Part shown: positions 1 through 8,179 of the stretch, piece after piece
How positions within the stretch are numbered: the stretch's first letter is position 1
Layout of the letters: each line of letters begins with the position of its first letter
Source of the DNA: a virus
IMG/VR virus record: IMGVR_UViG_3300047477_000310
Coordinates: 1 to 28,347 of that record
Strand: one strand, 5' to 3'
Length of the DNA stretch: 28,347 bases
Position numbers and translations under genes: made by a program
The notes under the pieces: model-generated
The model's database searches: none
The model's input: the letters and a program-made list of their open reading frames with translations, nothing else
What the model was told of the DNA's origin: nothing

Positions 1-1510
1 ATAATTCAACAGTTACTAGTCTTTCTGCTTTACCTTTAACAGTTAAACCATCACCTGATATAGATACTCCTGTGATATCTTCTAATGAAGCTGTATTAGG
101 TGTATATAAAGTATATCTAGAACTTCTTTCATTACTTGGTGTTTTAACATAGAGATAGAGAGGCTCTCCTTCATCTCTAGCGGGACTGAATGTATGTGAG
201 AAGTTACCTAATGTATTAATAGGTCTTGTAGTAATTAAGGTATAAGTATTATCATATATCTCTAATGTACTATTAGCTAAAGCTGTCCCTGATAGAGATA
301 CTCCTGTAGCGTTAATAGTAGCTGTAGTTACTGCTGGAACTGGTTGAGTTACACCTGTTAACGCTACTCTAGCATCTATACTAAATACATTGTTTTCGTT
401 TACAATAGTACTCCCTGATGAGTCTGTAGTACAATATACAAATACTTCACCTTTTATTCTATATACATCTGTATTATTATAACCTTGTAGTGGATCTGTT
501 CTGATTGTACTAGTTAAAGCTAGAGTTACATCACCTGTGCCTGTTGCGTTATATTTGTAATTATAATCAAATAAAGAAATAGTAGTAGTGTCGTTAGAAG
601 TTCTAATATAACCATCTGTATTTATGTTTTTTAAATACACTACATTAGCAGTTTTTCTACTAAATACACTAGTAGTGTCTGCTGTAGTTTCACTTAATAC
701 ATCTGATACTTTATTTGTAAAGGTTGTATTTTTTGCTGCTGTTAAATATTGTCTATCTAAATCACTTCCTGGATTTACATCATTAGTGGTTAAGCCTAAG
801 TCTCCAATATCTACTGCTGGTGTCATATTAGTGTACGAAGAACCATTCCAATAATAAACATCATTACCTGATGTATCAACGTATAACCTATTAGCTAGAC
901 CTGTTGCTGGAAAACCTGAAAAAGCACTAAAAGATAATTCTTTATTAATATAAGTATCTGGTACTTTACCTGAAGATAATGGAGCTATAGTTGTTCCAAT
1001 TCGGGTTGTAAATTCTGTAGCTACTTTAGTATTAGTATAAGTATTAGAAGTAGTAACTGCGTTATTAGCTGCTGTCGTAGCGAACGCTCTGTCGCCATGT
1101 GGGTCCGATGCAGCTATATGGGTACTAATCTGTGTATTAGTATAAACTCTGTCACCATGAGGATCTGATGCGCTTGTATGAGCAGTTATTGCTGTATTAG
1201 TACTTGATGTTGCAAAAGATCTATCCCCATGAGGATCTGTAGCAGATATGTGAGTAGATAATAAACTTGATGCATGTGCTCTATCTCCATGAGGATCTGA
1301 AGCTGCAATGTGTGTACTGATTTTACTGTTAACGTTTGTATTTAAGTTAGTAGTAAATTCAGTAGAAGTTAATATATAGTTAGTTAGATTAGTTAAACTA
1401 ATCTTCTCTGCTTTAGTTACACCTGTTCTTTGTACTGGTAATTCAGTTGTTGCATTTATAGCACCTGCTGTAGACAGGTCTTTAATTTGAATCCCTATTA
1501 AATCAGCCAT
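1..1510 (-). CDS. Tail fibre protein with DPHGDR repeats and Ig-like domains (3' end outside window)
   Basis: The reading frame opens at ATG 1510-1508 and stays open to the window edge, so about 503 N-terminal residues are seen and the C-terminus is missing. An AGGA ribosome site lies about 8 nt before the start, and the preceding gene ends 3 nt away. The N-terminus (MADLIGIQIKDL) is followed by four HxxAxDPHGDR units at residues 67-141. Near residue 210 comes a GLANRLYVDTSGNDVYYWNG stretch, a motif common in phage fibre and appendage proteins. From about residue 395 there is a beta-rich segment (ATINATGVSLSGTALANSTL) that starts again near residue 480 as TGVSISGDGLTVKGKA. These look like tandem bacterial Ig-like domains. 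The architecture fits a long, trimeric side fibre; the receptor-binding tip lies outside the window. The family call rests on motifs and composition only. Confidence 0.8.
   Translation of the reverse strand, partial: MADLIGIQIKDLSTAGAINATTELPVQRTGVTKAEKISLTNLTNYILTSTEFTTNLNTNVNSKISTHIAASDPHGDRAHASSLLSTHISATDPHGDRSFATSSTNTAITAHTSASDPHGDRVYTNTQISTHIAASDPHGDRAFATTAANNAVTTSNTYTNTKVATEFTTRIGTTIAPLSSGKVPDTYINKELSFSAFSGFPATGLANRLYVDTSGNDVYYWNGSSYTNMTPAVDIGDLGLTTNDVNPGSDLDRQYLTAAKNTTFTNKVSDVLSETTADTTSVFSRKTANVVYLKNINTDGYIRTSNDTTTISLFDYNYKYNATGTGDVTLALTSTIRTDPLQGYNNTDVYRIKGEVFVYCTTDSSGSTIVNENNVFSIDARVALTGVTQPVPAVTTATINATGVSLSGTALANSTLEIYDNTYTLITTRPINTLGNFSHTFSPARDEGEPLYLYVKTPSNERSSRYTLYTPNTASLEDITGVSISGDGLTVKGKAERLVTVEL
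1088..1312 (-). repeat. Four DPHGDR repeats in the tail fibre shaft
   Basis: Residues 67-141 of the fibre carry HIAASDPHGDR, HISATDPHGDR, HTSASDPHGDR and HIAASDPHGDR, spaced 20, 24 and 20 residues apart. The protein motif is strict, but the DNA varies at synonymous sites (for example cct-cat-gga against cca-cat-ggc). The repeats are therefore old and kept at protein level, not recent duplications. Similar DPHG/DPHP repeats are known from shafts of phage fibres, where the histidines may bind metal along the trimer axis; that role is an inference here. Confidence 0.85.
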
Positions 1511-1513
1511 TAA

Positions 1514-2206
1514 TTATTCCTGTAAATATTCGTCTGTATTAGTTTCATCTGTAATAATGTATTTTGGATTTTCTTTAGTATTAACGTTTAAGAACTTAGT
1601 ATTATTAGTAGTATCAGAAGTATATTGCTCACCATCCTCTAAATATTCTTCTAAGTATAAAGAACCTTTTTCTATAGCTACATTATCTAATTTAATAACA
1701 GATTTTAGATCATTTGTTGAATAGTATTGTTCATGGTAATAAGTAAAATTATCATCCAGTCTTTTAATATAGTTCCCATTATAGTAATTTACTACTTTGT
1801 TTATATCTACTACTGATTTCAATAATTCATAACCTTTCATAGTTACAATTACATCCTTACCAGTAATAATTTTACCATCTAGTAAACCATACTCATTATC
1901 GTTTAATTCTTTTAAAGGGTATAATTTAGAGTATACGAAACCCTCTATTTCAATTGGATCGAATAATATATCAACTAAGTTTAAAAAATAATTAATTGAA
2001 TCTTCGTCTTCTATTGTTAATAGATCTTCTTTTTTAATTTCTGCAACAATCTCTCCAATACTGTTTTTTATAATAATATCTTCAAAATTTACATTGATAA
2101 TAGTAGCTGAACTATTTATTACAAAAGGTGTTGTTAAATCTAATTTTAAAGATTTCTTACTTTGAGAACCTGTTATAGTATAGATATCTTCTGCTATGTT
2201 TGTCAT
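1514..2206 (-). CDS. Unknown structural-region protein, 230 aa
   Basis: I do not recognise a family. The protein is acidic and rich in Ile, Asn and Asp, has no signal peptide or membrane segment, and ends in a charged tail (ETNTDEYLQE). A beta-rich N-terminal part (KLDLTTPFVINSSATIINV) precedes a more helical middle (NYFLNLVDILFDPIEIEGF). It starts at ATG 2206 with AGGA about 8 nt upstream and ends 3 nt before the next fibre gene, so the two are probably translated together. It is the first gene after the terminator at 2497-2526, so it may start a separate transcript. A fibre-attachment or fibre-assembly role is plausible from position only. Confidence 0.7.
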   Translation of the reverse strand: MTNIAEDIYTITGSQSKKSLKLDLTTPFVINSSATIINVNFEDIIIKNSIGEIVAEIKKEDLLTIEDEDSINYFLNLVDILFDPIEIEGFVYSKLYPLKELNDNEYGLLDGKIITGKDVIVTMKGYELLKSVVDINKVVNYYNGNYIKRLDDNFTYYHEQYYSTNDLKSVIKLDNVAIEKGSLYLEEYLEDGEQYTSDTTNNTKFLNVNTKENPKYIITDETNTDEYLQE

Positions 2207-2252
2207 TTTATATTCCTATTTAATTGTCTATTGTATTCTTCATTTAAGCTAA

Positions 2253-2270
2253 GGGGATTTACCAATCCCC
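2253..2270. other. Short GGGGATT hairpin
   Basis: GGGGATT at 2253-2259 and AATCCCC at 2264-2270 form a 7-bp stem with a 4-nt loop. On the minus strand it is followed by TTAGCTT rather than a clear run of T, so it is at best a weak terminator. It sits between the gene debris and the gene starting at 2206. Confidence 0.4.
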
Positions 2271-2383
2271 ACCTAGATTTTCACCAACTTTCACGTAGGA
2301 TTACCAATACACTTTCACCTCCAGACACGTGACGAGCTTGTGATTGATCCTGATGAAATCTCTGACCCAGTATTGGTAATGGA

Positions 2384-2416
2384 TAACTCCAAAAGTAGTG
2401 TTAGCTTTTGGAGTTA
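2384..2416. repeat. 12-bp inverted repeat with an adjacent tandem copy
   Basis: TAACTCCAAAAG (2384-2395) pairs perfectly with CTTTTGGAGTTA (2405-2416) across a 9-nt loop. The right arm is duplicated in tandem immediately after (CTTTTGGAGTTAT at 2418-2430), so a second 13-bp pairing is possible. There is no run of T on either side, which argues against a simple terminator. Confidence 0.6.
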
Positions 2417-2496
2417 GCTTTTGGAGTTATATTGATGTGAATATTTGAAGGCTGCTATTTGAGAGTTCCTGATTAGCATTTATTCAGGATTTGCCG

Positions 2497-2526
2497 AAAT
2501 AAAAAACCACGCATCAAGCGTGGTTT
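2497..2526 (-). terminator. Rho-independent terminator after the 210-aa gene
   Basis: A 9-bp perfect stem (AAACCACGC at 2504-2512, GCGTGGTTT at 2518-2526) with a 5-nt loop is followed on the minus strand by TTTTTTATTT. It begins 17 nt past the stop codon of the gene at 2544-3176, as expected for the end of that transcript. It is the only classical terminator I found in the window. Confidence 0.85.
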
Positions 2527-2543
2527 GGGTTGAGTTATTGACG

Positions 2544-3176
2544 TTACATAGCTGCTAATACAAATGAATAGTGAACACCCACATTGTATGTAGTGTGTGC
2601 ATATAAAGCAGCATCCATGCTGTTCCCAATATCTTCACTCATGGAATAGTTGTTGGAAAATGCCCCCCAATTGTTGAATGGTGTACCACTTAAATTCGTT
2701 GTGACAATGAAAAATTTACGATTAGTGTTACTGCTGTTTATTAGATGAATAGCGGGGTTGCCATTGGGTAACGCCATTTCCTCAATAGTTAAATCTGAAA
2801 TAAATTGCGGTAGCGTATCGACAAAATTTTGAACCGTTGCATCTTCGGCAGCTATATAAGTCATTAGGGTTTCATAGCTGCCGTCCAAATTCTGCTCAAC
2901 AATTTTAATTGCCCCTGAAAAATACTGATTTAGACTATAAACAAACCCTATTGCAATATGGCTTGTTGCATTTGACGCATCAATAACAATACCAGTACCA
3001 CCAGTACCACCACCATTATCCCCACTAGGTGCTAAGCAGAACGTAACTTCGCCATTTTCGCTAATATCTAAGGTCGGGTTTTCTACTCCAATGTTAGCAG
3101 AAACTCCTGCACCAGCCTTTGGGATTAAACGAATACGTTTAATCGAATCTGAAAGATTTTTAAAATTAAGTTTCAT
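2544..3176 (-). CDS. Small tail fibre or receptor-binding protein, 210 aa
   Basis: The start is ATG 3176 with GGAG about 7 nt upstream; the gene follows the 805-aa fibre gene by 11 nt. A basic N-terminus (MKLNFKNLSDSIKRIRLIPK) leads to a flexible glycine linker (GDNGGGTGGTG) near residue 55. A compact C-terminal domain of about 145 residues follows, beginning IVIDASNATSHIAIGFVY and ending HYSFVLAAM. The Gly-rich hinge between a small anchor and a globular domain suits a receptor-binding tip or decoration protein. The DNA is clearly GC-richer (26 of 60 at 3061-3120) than the upstream baseplate genes, which suggests separate acquisition. No family is recognised. A terminator follows directly. 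Confidence 0.75.
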   Translation of the reverse strand: MKLNFKNLSDSIKRIRLIPKAGAGVSANIGVENPTLDISENGEVTFCLAPSGDNGGGTGGTGIVIDASNATSHIAIGFVYSLNQYFSGAIKIVEQNLDGSYETLMTYIAAEDATVQNFVDTLPQFISDLTIEEMALPNGNPAIHLINSSNTNRKFFIVTTNLSGTPFNNWGAFSNNYSMSEDIGNSMDAALYAHTTYNVGVHYSFVLAAM

Positions 3177-3187
3177 AATATACTCCG

Positions 3188-5605
3188 TTATGTTGCGAAG
3201 AAGCAGCGATAAGGAGGAAGACCGCGAGGCATATCCTCTTCACTAAAAGTATTCCCTTCATCTAGGATGTAGAAGAATGTATTGTTATAAGCAGTCGCAT
3301 CGTAGTAGGTGATACCAAACGAGGTGTTATTAGCGATTGAGAACATATTGTTATGGGCATATAAACCATGTGGCTCTAACTGTATGGCTAACTGTTCCCC
3401 AATATTGTTATAAGGGTCAGGACCCTGCGCAACCATAGGGGTTGTGATAGATTCACCGTCTGGAGTCAATGCAATAGGAATGTATATAGTAGAGCCTGCT
3501 TGGATTGGGTAGGGCAGAAAAACTGATCTGTAATATCCCTCAGGACAACAGCTAGGATGGTTAGTGATGTGGGATGACTCGTTAATCAAGTAACTCTCAA
3601 TCTGTTGAGGAGTTACATCTGTAAGAATCCTTACTCCATCAATCTCTAAATCCCATAATCCTCCAATATCTATACAGCCTGATGTATTAGTAGCACCATC
3701 ACACGTAACTTCAGTTTCAGATTCTCTATTAGCTGATAGACAAGCCCCAACATGATTTCTATTGTTTCCATCTATTTGATTAATAGTAGGGTTATCCCAC
3801 ATATAAACTTTTATGTGTTCAGTATTAGTTATTATTTCAATTCTTTTAGGAACACTTGTTCCATTAGAAAGTTTAATACTATCAACAAACTCAAACCCAT
3901 CTTCAACTAAAAATGGAACTTCTAAAGAATCTATTGGTTCTATGTTAAGCCCGATAACAACTTCTCTAAAAGTGTGAGGAACACCATCAACAATAAGCTG
4001 TAGTGATGCAGACAAATCCTCTGAATTTTCCAAACCATATTCATCAACTGCTAATATACAATGAACTGAATTTGTAGCACCCTCGCAACTGTCGAGGGGT
4101 ACAGGAACTTCAATATTTTTATTCGTTTGTTTTAACATTAAGCATAGGTTATCTTTTTGTCTAGTATTAACTATTTCATTAATCTTTCTAGGGTAAATAT
4201 CATACAACTTACAATTAGCTACATCATAAGTATCTGCATCTAAGGTACTACTAGCTACCATTCGTTTTAATTTTAATTCAGCCCCAATACTGCCTAACAC
4301 ATTACTTGTGTTGTTAGTATCAGTAATAGAGTATTTAGTATCTACTAAACCTAATACTTTAAATATTCCGTTATTTTGAATGTACTCAATTCTATCTAAA
4401 GGTAAAGTAGCTAAGTTTGTGGTATTATTATAAATGTAATTACCATAACTATAATCAGAAGAACTTACTCTATATGCTGATAATCTAATATTTTCAATAG
4501 TGTTTAATAAGTCATTACCTATAGTAGAATCTTCTCTTAGTGTATTATAAACAGATACATCTAAATTTTCATTAGATAATACGCTTGATTGAATGCTAAT
4601 TTTTACATACATACTGTATATGTCTTGGTCATTCTTTATTGAATTACTACCTATCGTATTAATTGATAATATCTTTTTAGTTCCATTCAAACCTATAGAA
4701 GAGCTATTATTTAATTCAATCCAATAATTTTTATCTGTTGATACTTCAATTTTAATACCTTCTGTTATAGTACTAGAATCTACCGCTAACTTTAATATAG
4801 GATCTTCTGTACTAATAGGACCTAATATAATATAACCATTACTTAGTATATTACTATAGTATGTCTCTATTCCTTTTAATAGAACACTGTCACTTTCTCT
4901 TGAAGCTAATTGTATAATTATTTGATCAGTAACTACAGGAGTAATATTAAATATATATAAGTTATCTTTTACTCTATTATCATTTAAACTATAGTTTCTA
5001 GTATTAGTATCTAAGATGATTATATCTTTTAAATTATTTTCATGATCTACATATTTAATAGATAAGATATCAGGATATGCTTCTGTTAATAGACCTAATT
5101 GTAATACTATAGTATTAATTTGTTCTTGAGTTTGGTATCTAAGATTTAGATCAAAAGTAAAGTTTTTATTAGGGAATTTAACTTCTATTTCAGTTTTAGT
5201 TTTAATTAAATCATTTAAATAACTTTCTTTACCGTCAATAGTATATAACTTATAAGTACTAACACTAGTTAAACTAGATAGACTTGCATCTATTTCTTTT
5301 AACTCATTTGTTATATAATCTAATTCAAATTTACTATCTTTAATTTTTATACCTTTATTTTCTATAACTTTTAAATTAGTTAGAGGTATAATGTTTTTAG
5401 CTGATCCATTTAATACTCTTAAATCTGTTAACATATCACCTAATACTGATATTTTATTTTTTAAAGTAGTAACACCCTGAGTAACGTTAGTTAATAGGTT
5501 ATATGTTTCAGTTGCTAATTTATTAGTTTGTTCTGTTTCAATATTGAAAGTACTAGCAATATCACTATAAAGTTCTTTTACTTTAACTAAAGAATTATTA
5601 TACAT
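3188..5605 (-). CDS. Tail fibre/baseplate appendage protein with swapped-looking C-terminus, 805 aa
   Basis: It starts at ATG 5605, overlaps the end of the upstream gene by 8 nt, and has AGGAG about 8 nt upstream. The N-terminal 130 residues are helical and heptad-like, suggesting a trimeric coiled-coil stem. Residues about 140-480 are beta-rich and repeat the general layout of the 412-aa protein encoded upstream (for example the NLRYQTQEQINTIVLQ region). A Cys motif, CxGATNxxxC, occurs twice, starting at C507 and C635; a CC pair follows near residue 685. The last 170 residues (LYAHNNMFSIANNTSFG, RGLPPYRCFFAT) are encoded by DNA of about 40-42% GC, well above the body. I interpret this as an appendage protein whose tip is exchangeable. 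The family is not identified. Confidence 0.75.
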   Translation of the reverse strand: MYNNSLVKVKELYSDIASTFNIETEQTNKLATETYNLLTNVTQGVTTLKNKISVLGDMLTDLRVLNGSAKNIIPLTNLKVIENKGIKIKDSKFELDYITNELKEIDASLSSLTSVSTYKLYTIDGKESYLNDLIKTKTEIEVKFPNKNFTFDLNLRYQTQEQINTIVLQLGLLTEAYPDILSIKYVDHENNLKDIIILDTNTRNYSLNDNRVKDNLYIFNITPVVTDQIIIQLASRESDSVLLKGIETYYSNILSNGYIILGPISTEDPILKLAVDSSTITEGIKIEVSTDKNYWIELNNSSSIGLNGTKKILSINTIGSNSIKNDQDIYSMYVKISIQSSVLSNENLDVSVYNTLREDSTIGNDLLNTIENIRLSAYRVSSSDYSYGNYIYNNTTNLATLPLDRIEYIQNNGIFKVLGLVDTKYSITDTNNTSNVLGSIGAELKLKRMVASSTLDADTYDVANCKLYDIYPRKINEIVNTRQKDNLCLMLKQTNKNIEVPVPLDSCEGATNSVHCILAVDEYGLENSEDLSASLQLIVDGVPHTFREVVIGLNIEPIDSLEVPFLVEDGFEFVDSIKLSNGTSVPKRIEIITNTEHIKVYMWDNPTINQIDGNNRNHVGACLSANRESETEVTCDGATNTSGCIDIGGLWDLEIDGVRILTDVTPQQIESYLINESSHITNHPSCCPEGYYRSVFLPYPIQAGSTIYIPIALTPDGESITTPMVAQGPDPYNNIGEQLAIQLEPHGLYAHNNMFSIANNTSFGITYYDATAYNNTFFYILDEGNTFSEEDMPRGLPPYRCFFAT

Positions 5606-6836
5606 ATTTAGTTACTCCTGTTAACATCTTTAACAATGGCGCTGAATTTTTATTAAAAGTTATCATTTCAACTGTCGAATGTATTTGTAAAGTAGTTATA
5701 TTTTTATTAGTGATTCTTATACCTTGATTATTTAATACTCTATAAGAACTATTATTAGTACTAGAATCGTTTAGAGGGACATAGGTTATGTATATTTCAT
5801 TTTTATTATTTAATGATTCTAAATAATCTTTATTTAAGATTCTTTTTGAGGTAGTTTGTTTATTATTAATATACACACTAGATATTGTTTGAACTTTATT
5901 AAAATCTATTTCATCTAATCTTTTACATAAAATAGGAGAACCTAGTCCAAATGTAGTAGAGAAAGAATTAACTTTATTACCATTTGTATCTAAGCCTGTA
6001 ATGTTTAAATCCAAGTTAATAAAAGTGTTATCAGGTACCGTAGCATTATAGATTATATTAAATAAACCACTACTAGAATATTGAAATTCTTCTAACACCG
6101 ATGTTCCTTTTTCTTCATAGGTATAGTCGATTAACGAAACTTTTAATCCTTTATAGTAATCTTGGACTTCGGTAGGGAGGGCATTAATATCAACATTTAA
6201 ATCAATAATAATTTGAGTAGATGAGACGTAATCATGTTTAAGAAATTGAGTACTGTTAGTATTAGAAGAGTAAGGGAGATTAAGAATAGTTCCATCTACT
6301 TTTCTAACTGATATTGATTTAATATCAAGGAGGTCAAGGAAAGGAGAATCTAAGGTTATGCCGCTATGATATGCTAAGTTGGTATTATAGTATACTAAAG
6401 AACGGCCAGTTACTGCTGTTTGTAAGCAGTTATAGGCATTAGATACATTTCTTAGTGTCAAGCCTTTTTGAATGTTATCATAAACTAATAAGTTATTAAT
6501 AGAAGTATTAGTTAGATTATAATTCTTTAAATCTACTACTGTATCCATATCATAAAAAGAATTTAAGTATAAAAACATATTAGACACTTCTGATACGTAG
6601 TCTATTTTAGACTCTAATATATTTTTTATTTTATTATACTCTTCTAAATTTTCTTTAGAAGCTTTATTAGTTAGACTTGTAAGAGATTCTAATTGTTCAG
6701 AAATAGAATCTAATTGTGAATTAATTATTTGTAATTCAATTGCTGATATGTTTGGAGGGAAATTCTCTATTGTTGTTCTCTTAACAACATACATATCTTG
6801 AAAGTTGTTAATAAAATTATTAATAGCTTTACCCAT
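5598..6836 (-). CDS. Putative baseplate/fibre connector protein, 412 aa
   Basis: The start is ATG 6836 with AAGGA about 7 nt upstream; the upstream gene ends 3 nt before. Residues about 25-90 are strongly helical (INSQLDSISEQLESLTSLTN) and likely form a coiled coil. The rest is beta-rich, with no catalytic motif, signal peptide or membrane segment. Its layout (helical N-terminus, beta body) parallels the next gene, with which it overlaps by 8 nt, so the two may be paralogous parts of one appendage. The function is assigned only from position within the tail block and from composition. Confidence 0.65.
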   Translation of the reverse strand: MGKAINNFINNFQDMYVVKRTTIENFPPNISAIELQIINSQLDSISEQLESLTSLTNKASKENLEEYNKIKNILESKIDYVSEVSNMFLYLNSFYDMDTVVDLKNYNLTNTSINNLLVYDNIQKGLTLRNVSNAYNCLQTAVTGRSLVYYNTNLAYHSGITLDSPFLDLLDIKSISVRKVDGTILNLPYSSNTNSTQFLKHDYVSSTQIIIDLNVDINALPTEVQDYYKGLKVSLIDYTYEEKGTSVLEEFQYSSSGLFNIIYNATVPDNTFINLDLNITGLDTNGNKVNSFSTTFGLGSPILCKRLDEIDFNKVQTISSVYINNKQTTSKRILNKDYLESLNNKNEIYITYVPLNDSSTNNSSYRVLNNQGIRITNKNITTLQIHSTVEMITFNKNSAPLLKMLTGVTKYV

Positions 6837-6839
6837 AAC

Positions 6840-8165
6840 TTAATCCTTGTGGTATCTCTTATACTTATCAGTAAAAGCTGCTTGATTTAATAAATAAGCA
6901 TCAACTTGACTTACTAAGTCTGTTAGTAATGATTGGTTTGTTACGATTGGATCCATAGTTCCACTTATTGAAGATGTAGGAATTAGATTTAAATCATTTT
7001 CTTGAAAGATATCGAAACCAGAATCACTAGATATATAATTCTCTTTGTTTTTCATAATACTAACTATATCAGAGGATACTCTAGTAGTAGTTATTCTTGT
7101 ATCATCATTACTATTGTATTTCTCATCTTTAAAATCATTTACTAATACAGTATACCCTTCTGAGTTACATGTTCTTAAGACAGTATTAGTAAAGATGTTC
7201 TCAACAGCCGAGTAAGTAACATTTTGTTTACGTTTTGTCAATATTGGAATAAGATTTCCTGAATTTAATTCAATAGTAGATACATAGAAGTTTTTAGTTT
7301 TGTCTGCTAAATTACTTGATGTATTTAAGTAAATAAAGAATTCTTCAGAATAGTTAGTAGGTAATAGTAAATTAGACCTATAACTTTTATACTGTACTAT
7401 TACTTCTTTATCGTAATATGTTTCTATTATATTAGGATCTACGATATAAATTGGATCTTTTAAGTTATCTGTATCATATTCTTTTATATTGTAGTACTCT
7501 GTTTTATTAACTACATTAAAACTATGATTATAAACATGTGTGTAAGCTTGATCTAAGTTAGGAAATACGCACTCATAAAACTCTATCCAATTCTTATATA
7601 TTTTAGGTTCAAATAGATAATCACTGCCTACTTTAATTGAATAATTATCAGTGTCGATTAAATTGTTTATTGTTATCTTTAATCTATCTTTTAATTTTCT
7701 AATAGCTACATTAGATATTCTATTAATAGCACTATCTCCGATAGTTATAATATCTTCTACTTTAATACCATTAACTTTTGATATGGTCTTTAGATCTGTA
7801 TTTAAGTAAATGGTAACTGCCCCATCTTTATTTTCAATCAGTATCTGATCAGTTATTGTACTACTAATTAATTCAACAATTTCTGTTGATATATCTAAGG
7901 GGATATTTCTTATTACTTGATAAAGAGGTATTCCATTAAAGTATTTATTAGTAATCTTTAAGTTAGTAGTGTTACTATATATTATCAAAGAGTTTAAGTT
8001 TCTTGTTATGTTATAGATTTCAGTTTTATAATTATCTTTATTTACTTCTAAGTTATTAGTGTATGAAGATTCTAAATATAAATCAGATCTAAGTGCTTCT
8101 GTTGCTTTTAATTTACATTTAGCAATACGTCTATACAGTGGTATACTGTATTCTTTAATTATCAT
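6840..8165 (-). CDS. Unknown tail/baseplate structural protein, 441 aa
   Basis: No family is recognised. The protein starts MIIKEYSIPLYRRIAKCKLK at ATG 8165 with only a weak GAGA ribosome site. It is rich in Asn, Ile, Ser and Tyr, has alternating beta-like segments throughout, and lacks membrane segments and obvious enzyme motifs. It lies 14 nt after the small Calx-beta-like gene and 3 nt before the 412-aa gene, within one continuous minus-strand run. A virion appendage or baseplate peripheral role is inferred from the neighbourhood only. Confidence 0.65.
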   Translation of the reverse strand: MIIKEYSIPLYRRIAKCKLKATEALRSDLYLESSYTNNLEVNKDNYKTEIYNITRNLNSLIIYSNTTNLKITNKYFNGIPLYQVIRNIPLDISTEIVELISSTITDQILIENKDGAVTIYLNTDLKTISKVNGIKVEDIITIGDSAINRISNVAIRKLKDRLKITINNLIDTDNYSIKVGSDYLFEPKIYKNWIEFYECVFPNLDQAYTHVYNHSFNVVNKTEYYNIKEYDTDNLKDPIYIVDPNIIETYYDKEVIVQYKSYRSNLLLPTNYSEEFFIYLNTSSNLADKTKNFYVSTIELNSGNLIPILTKRKQNVTYSAVENIFTNTVLRTCNSEGYTVLVNDFKDEKYNSNDDTRITTTRVSSDIVSIMKNKENYISSDSGFDIFQENDLNLIPTSSISGTMDPIVTNQSLLTDLVSQVDAYLLNQAAFTDKYKRYHKD

Positions 8166-8179
8166 AGTTATTTCTCAAT

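Larger units (their letters stand above)
2207..2543. other. 337-nt gene-free gap with hairpins and possible gene debris
   Basis: This is the only long gap between genes in the window. It is GC-richer than its surroundings (positions 2281-2340 are 28 of 60 GC). It holds a terminator at 2497-2526, a 12-bp hairpin at 2384-2416, a tandem 13-bp repeat near 2402-2427, an inverted repeat (ATTACCAATAC at 2300-2310 against 2370-2380) and a GGGGATT/AATCCCC hairpin at 2253-2270. On the minus strand three short overlapping frames stay open, none with a good start. The longest stop-ended fragment of interest, at 2400-2281, ends in SGGESVLVILRESW. No convincing promoter was identified, although one would be expected for the gene at 2206. 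Confidence 0.6.

Noticed and set aside
624-854. Plus-strand frame of 76 codons at the left end
   Set aside because: It overlaps the fibre frame on the minus strand, which carries recognisable fibre motifs throughout.
2282-2290. CACCAACTT shared with the fibre-switch repeat, as a possible third recombination site
   Set aside because: Only 9 bases match and the symmetric core is not complete, so chance is the simpler explanation.
2341-2380. CTGATGA followed by AAAT as a hammerhead ribozyme core
   Set aside because: The required stem II, GAAA core and stem III cannot be formed around it on either strand.
2414-2479. 21-codon minus-strand frame starting MLIRNS
   Set aside because: It is very short, lacks a ribosome site and runs into the hairpin repeats.
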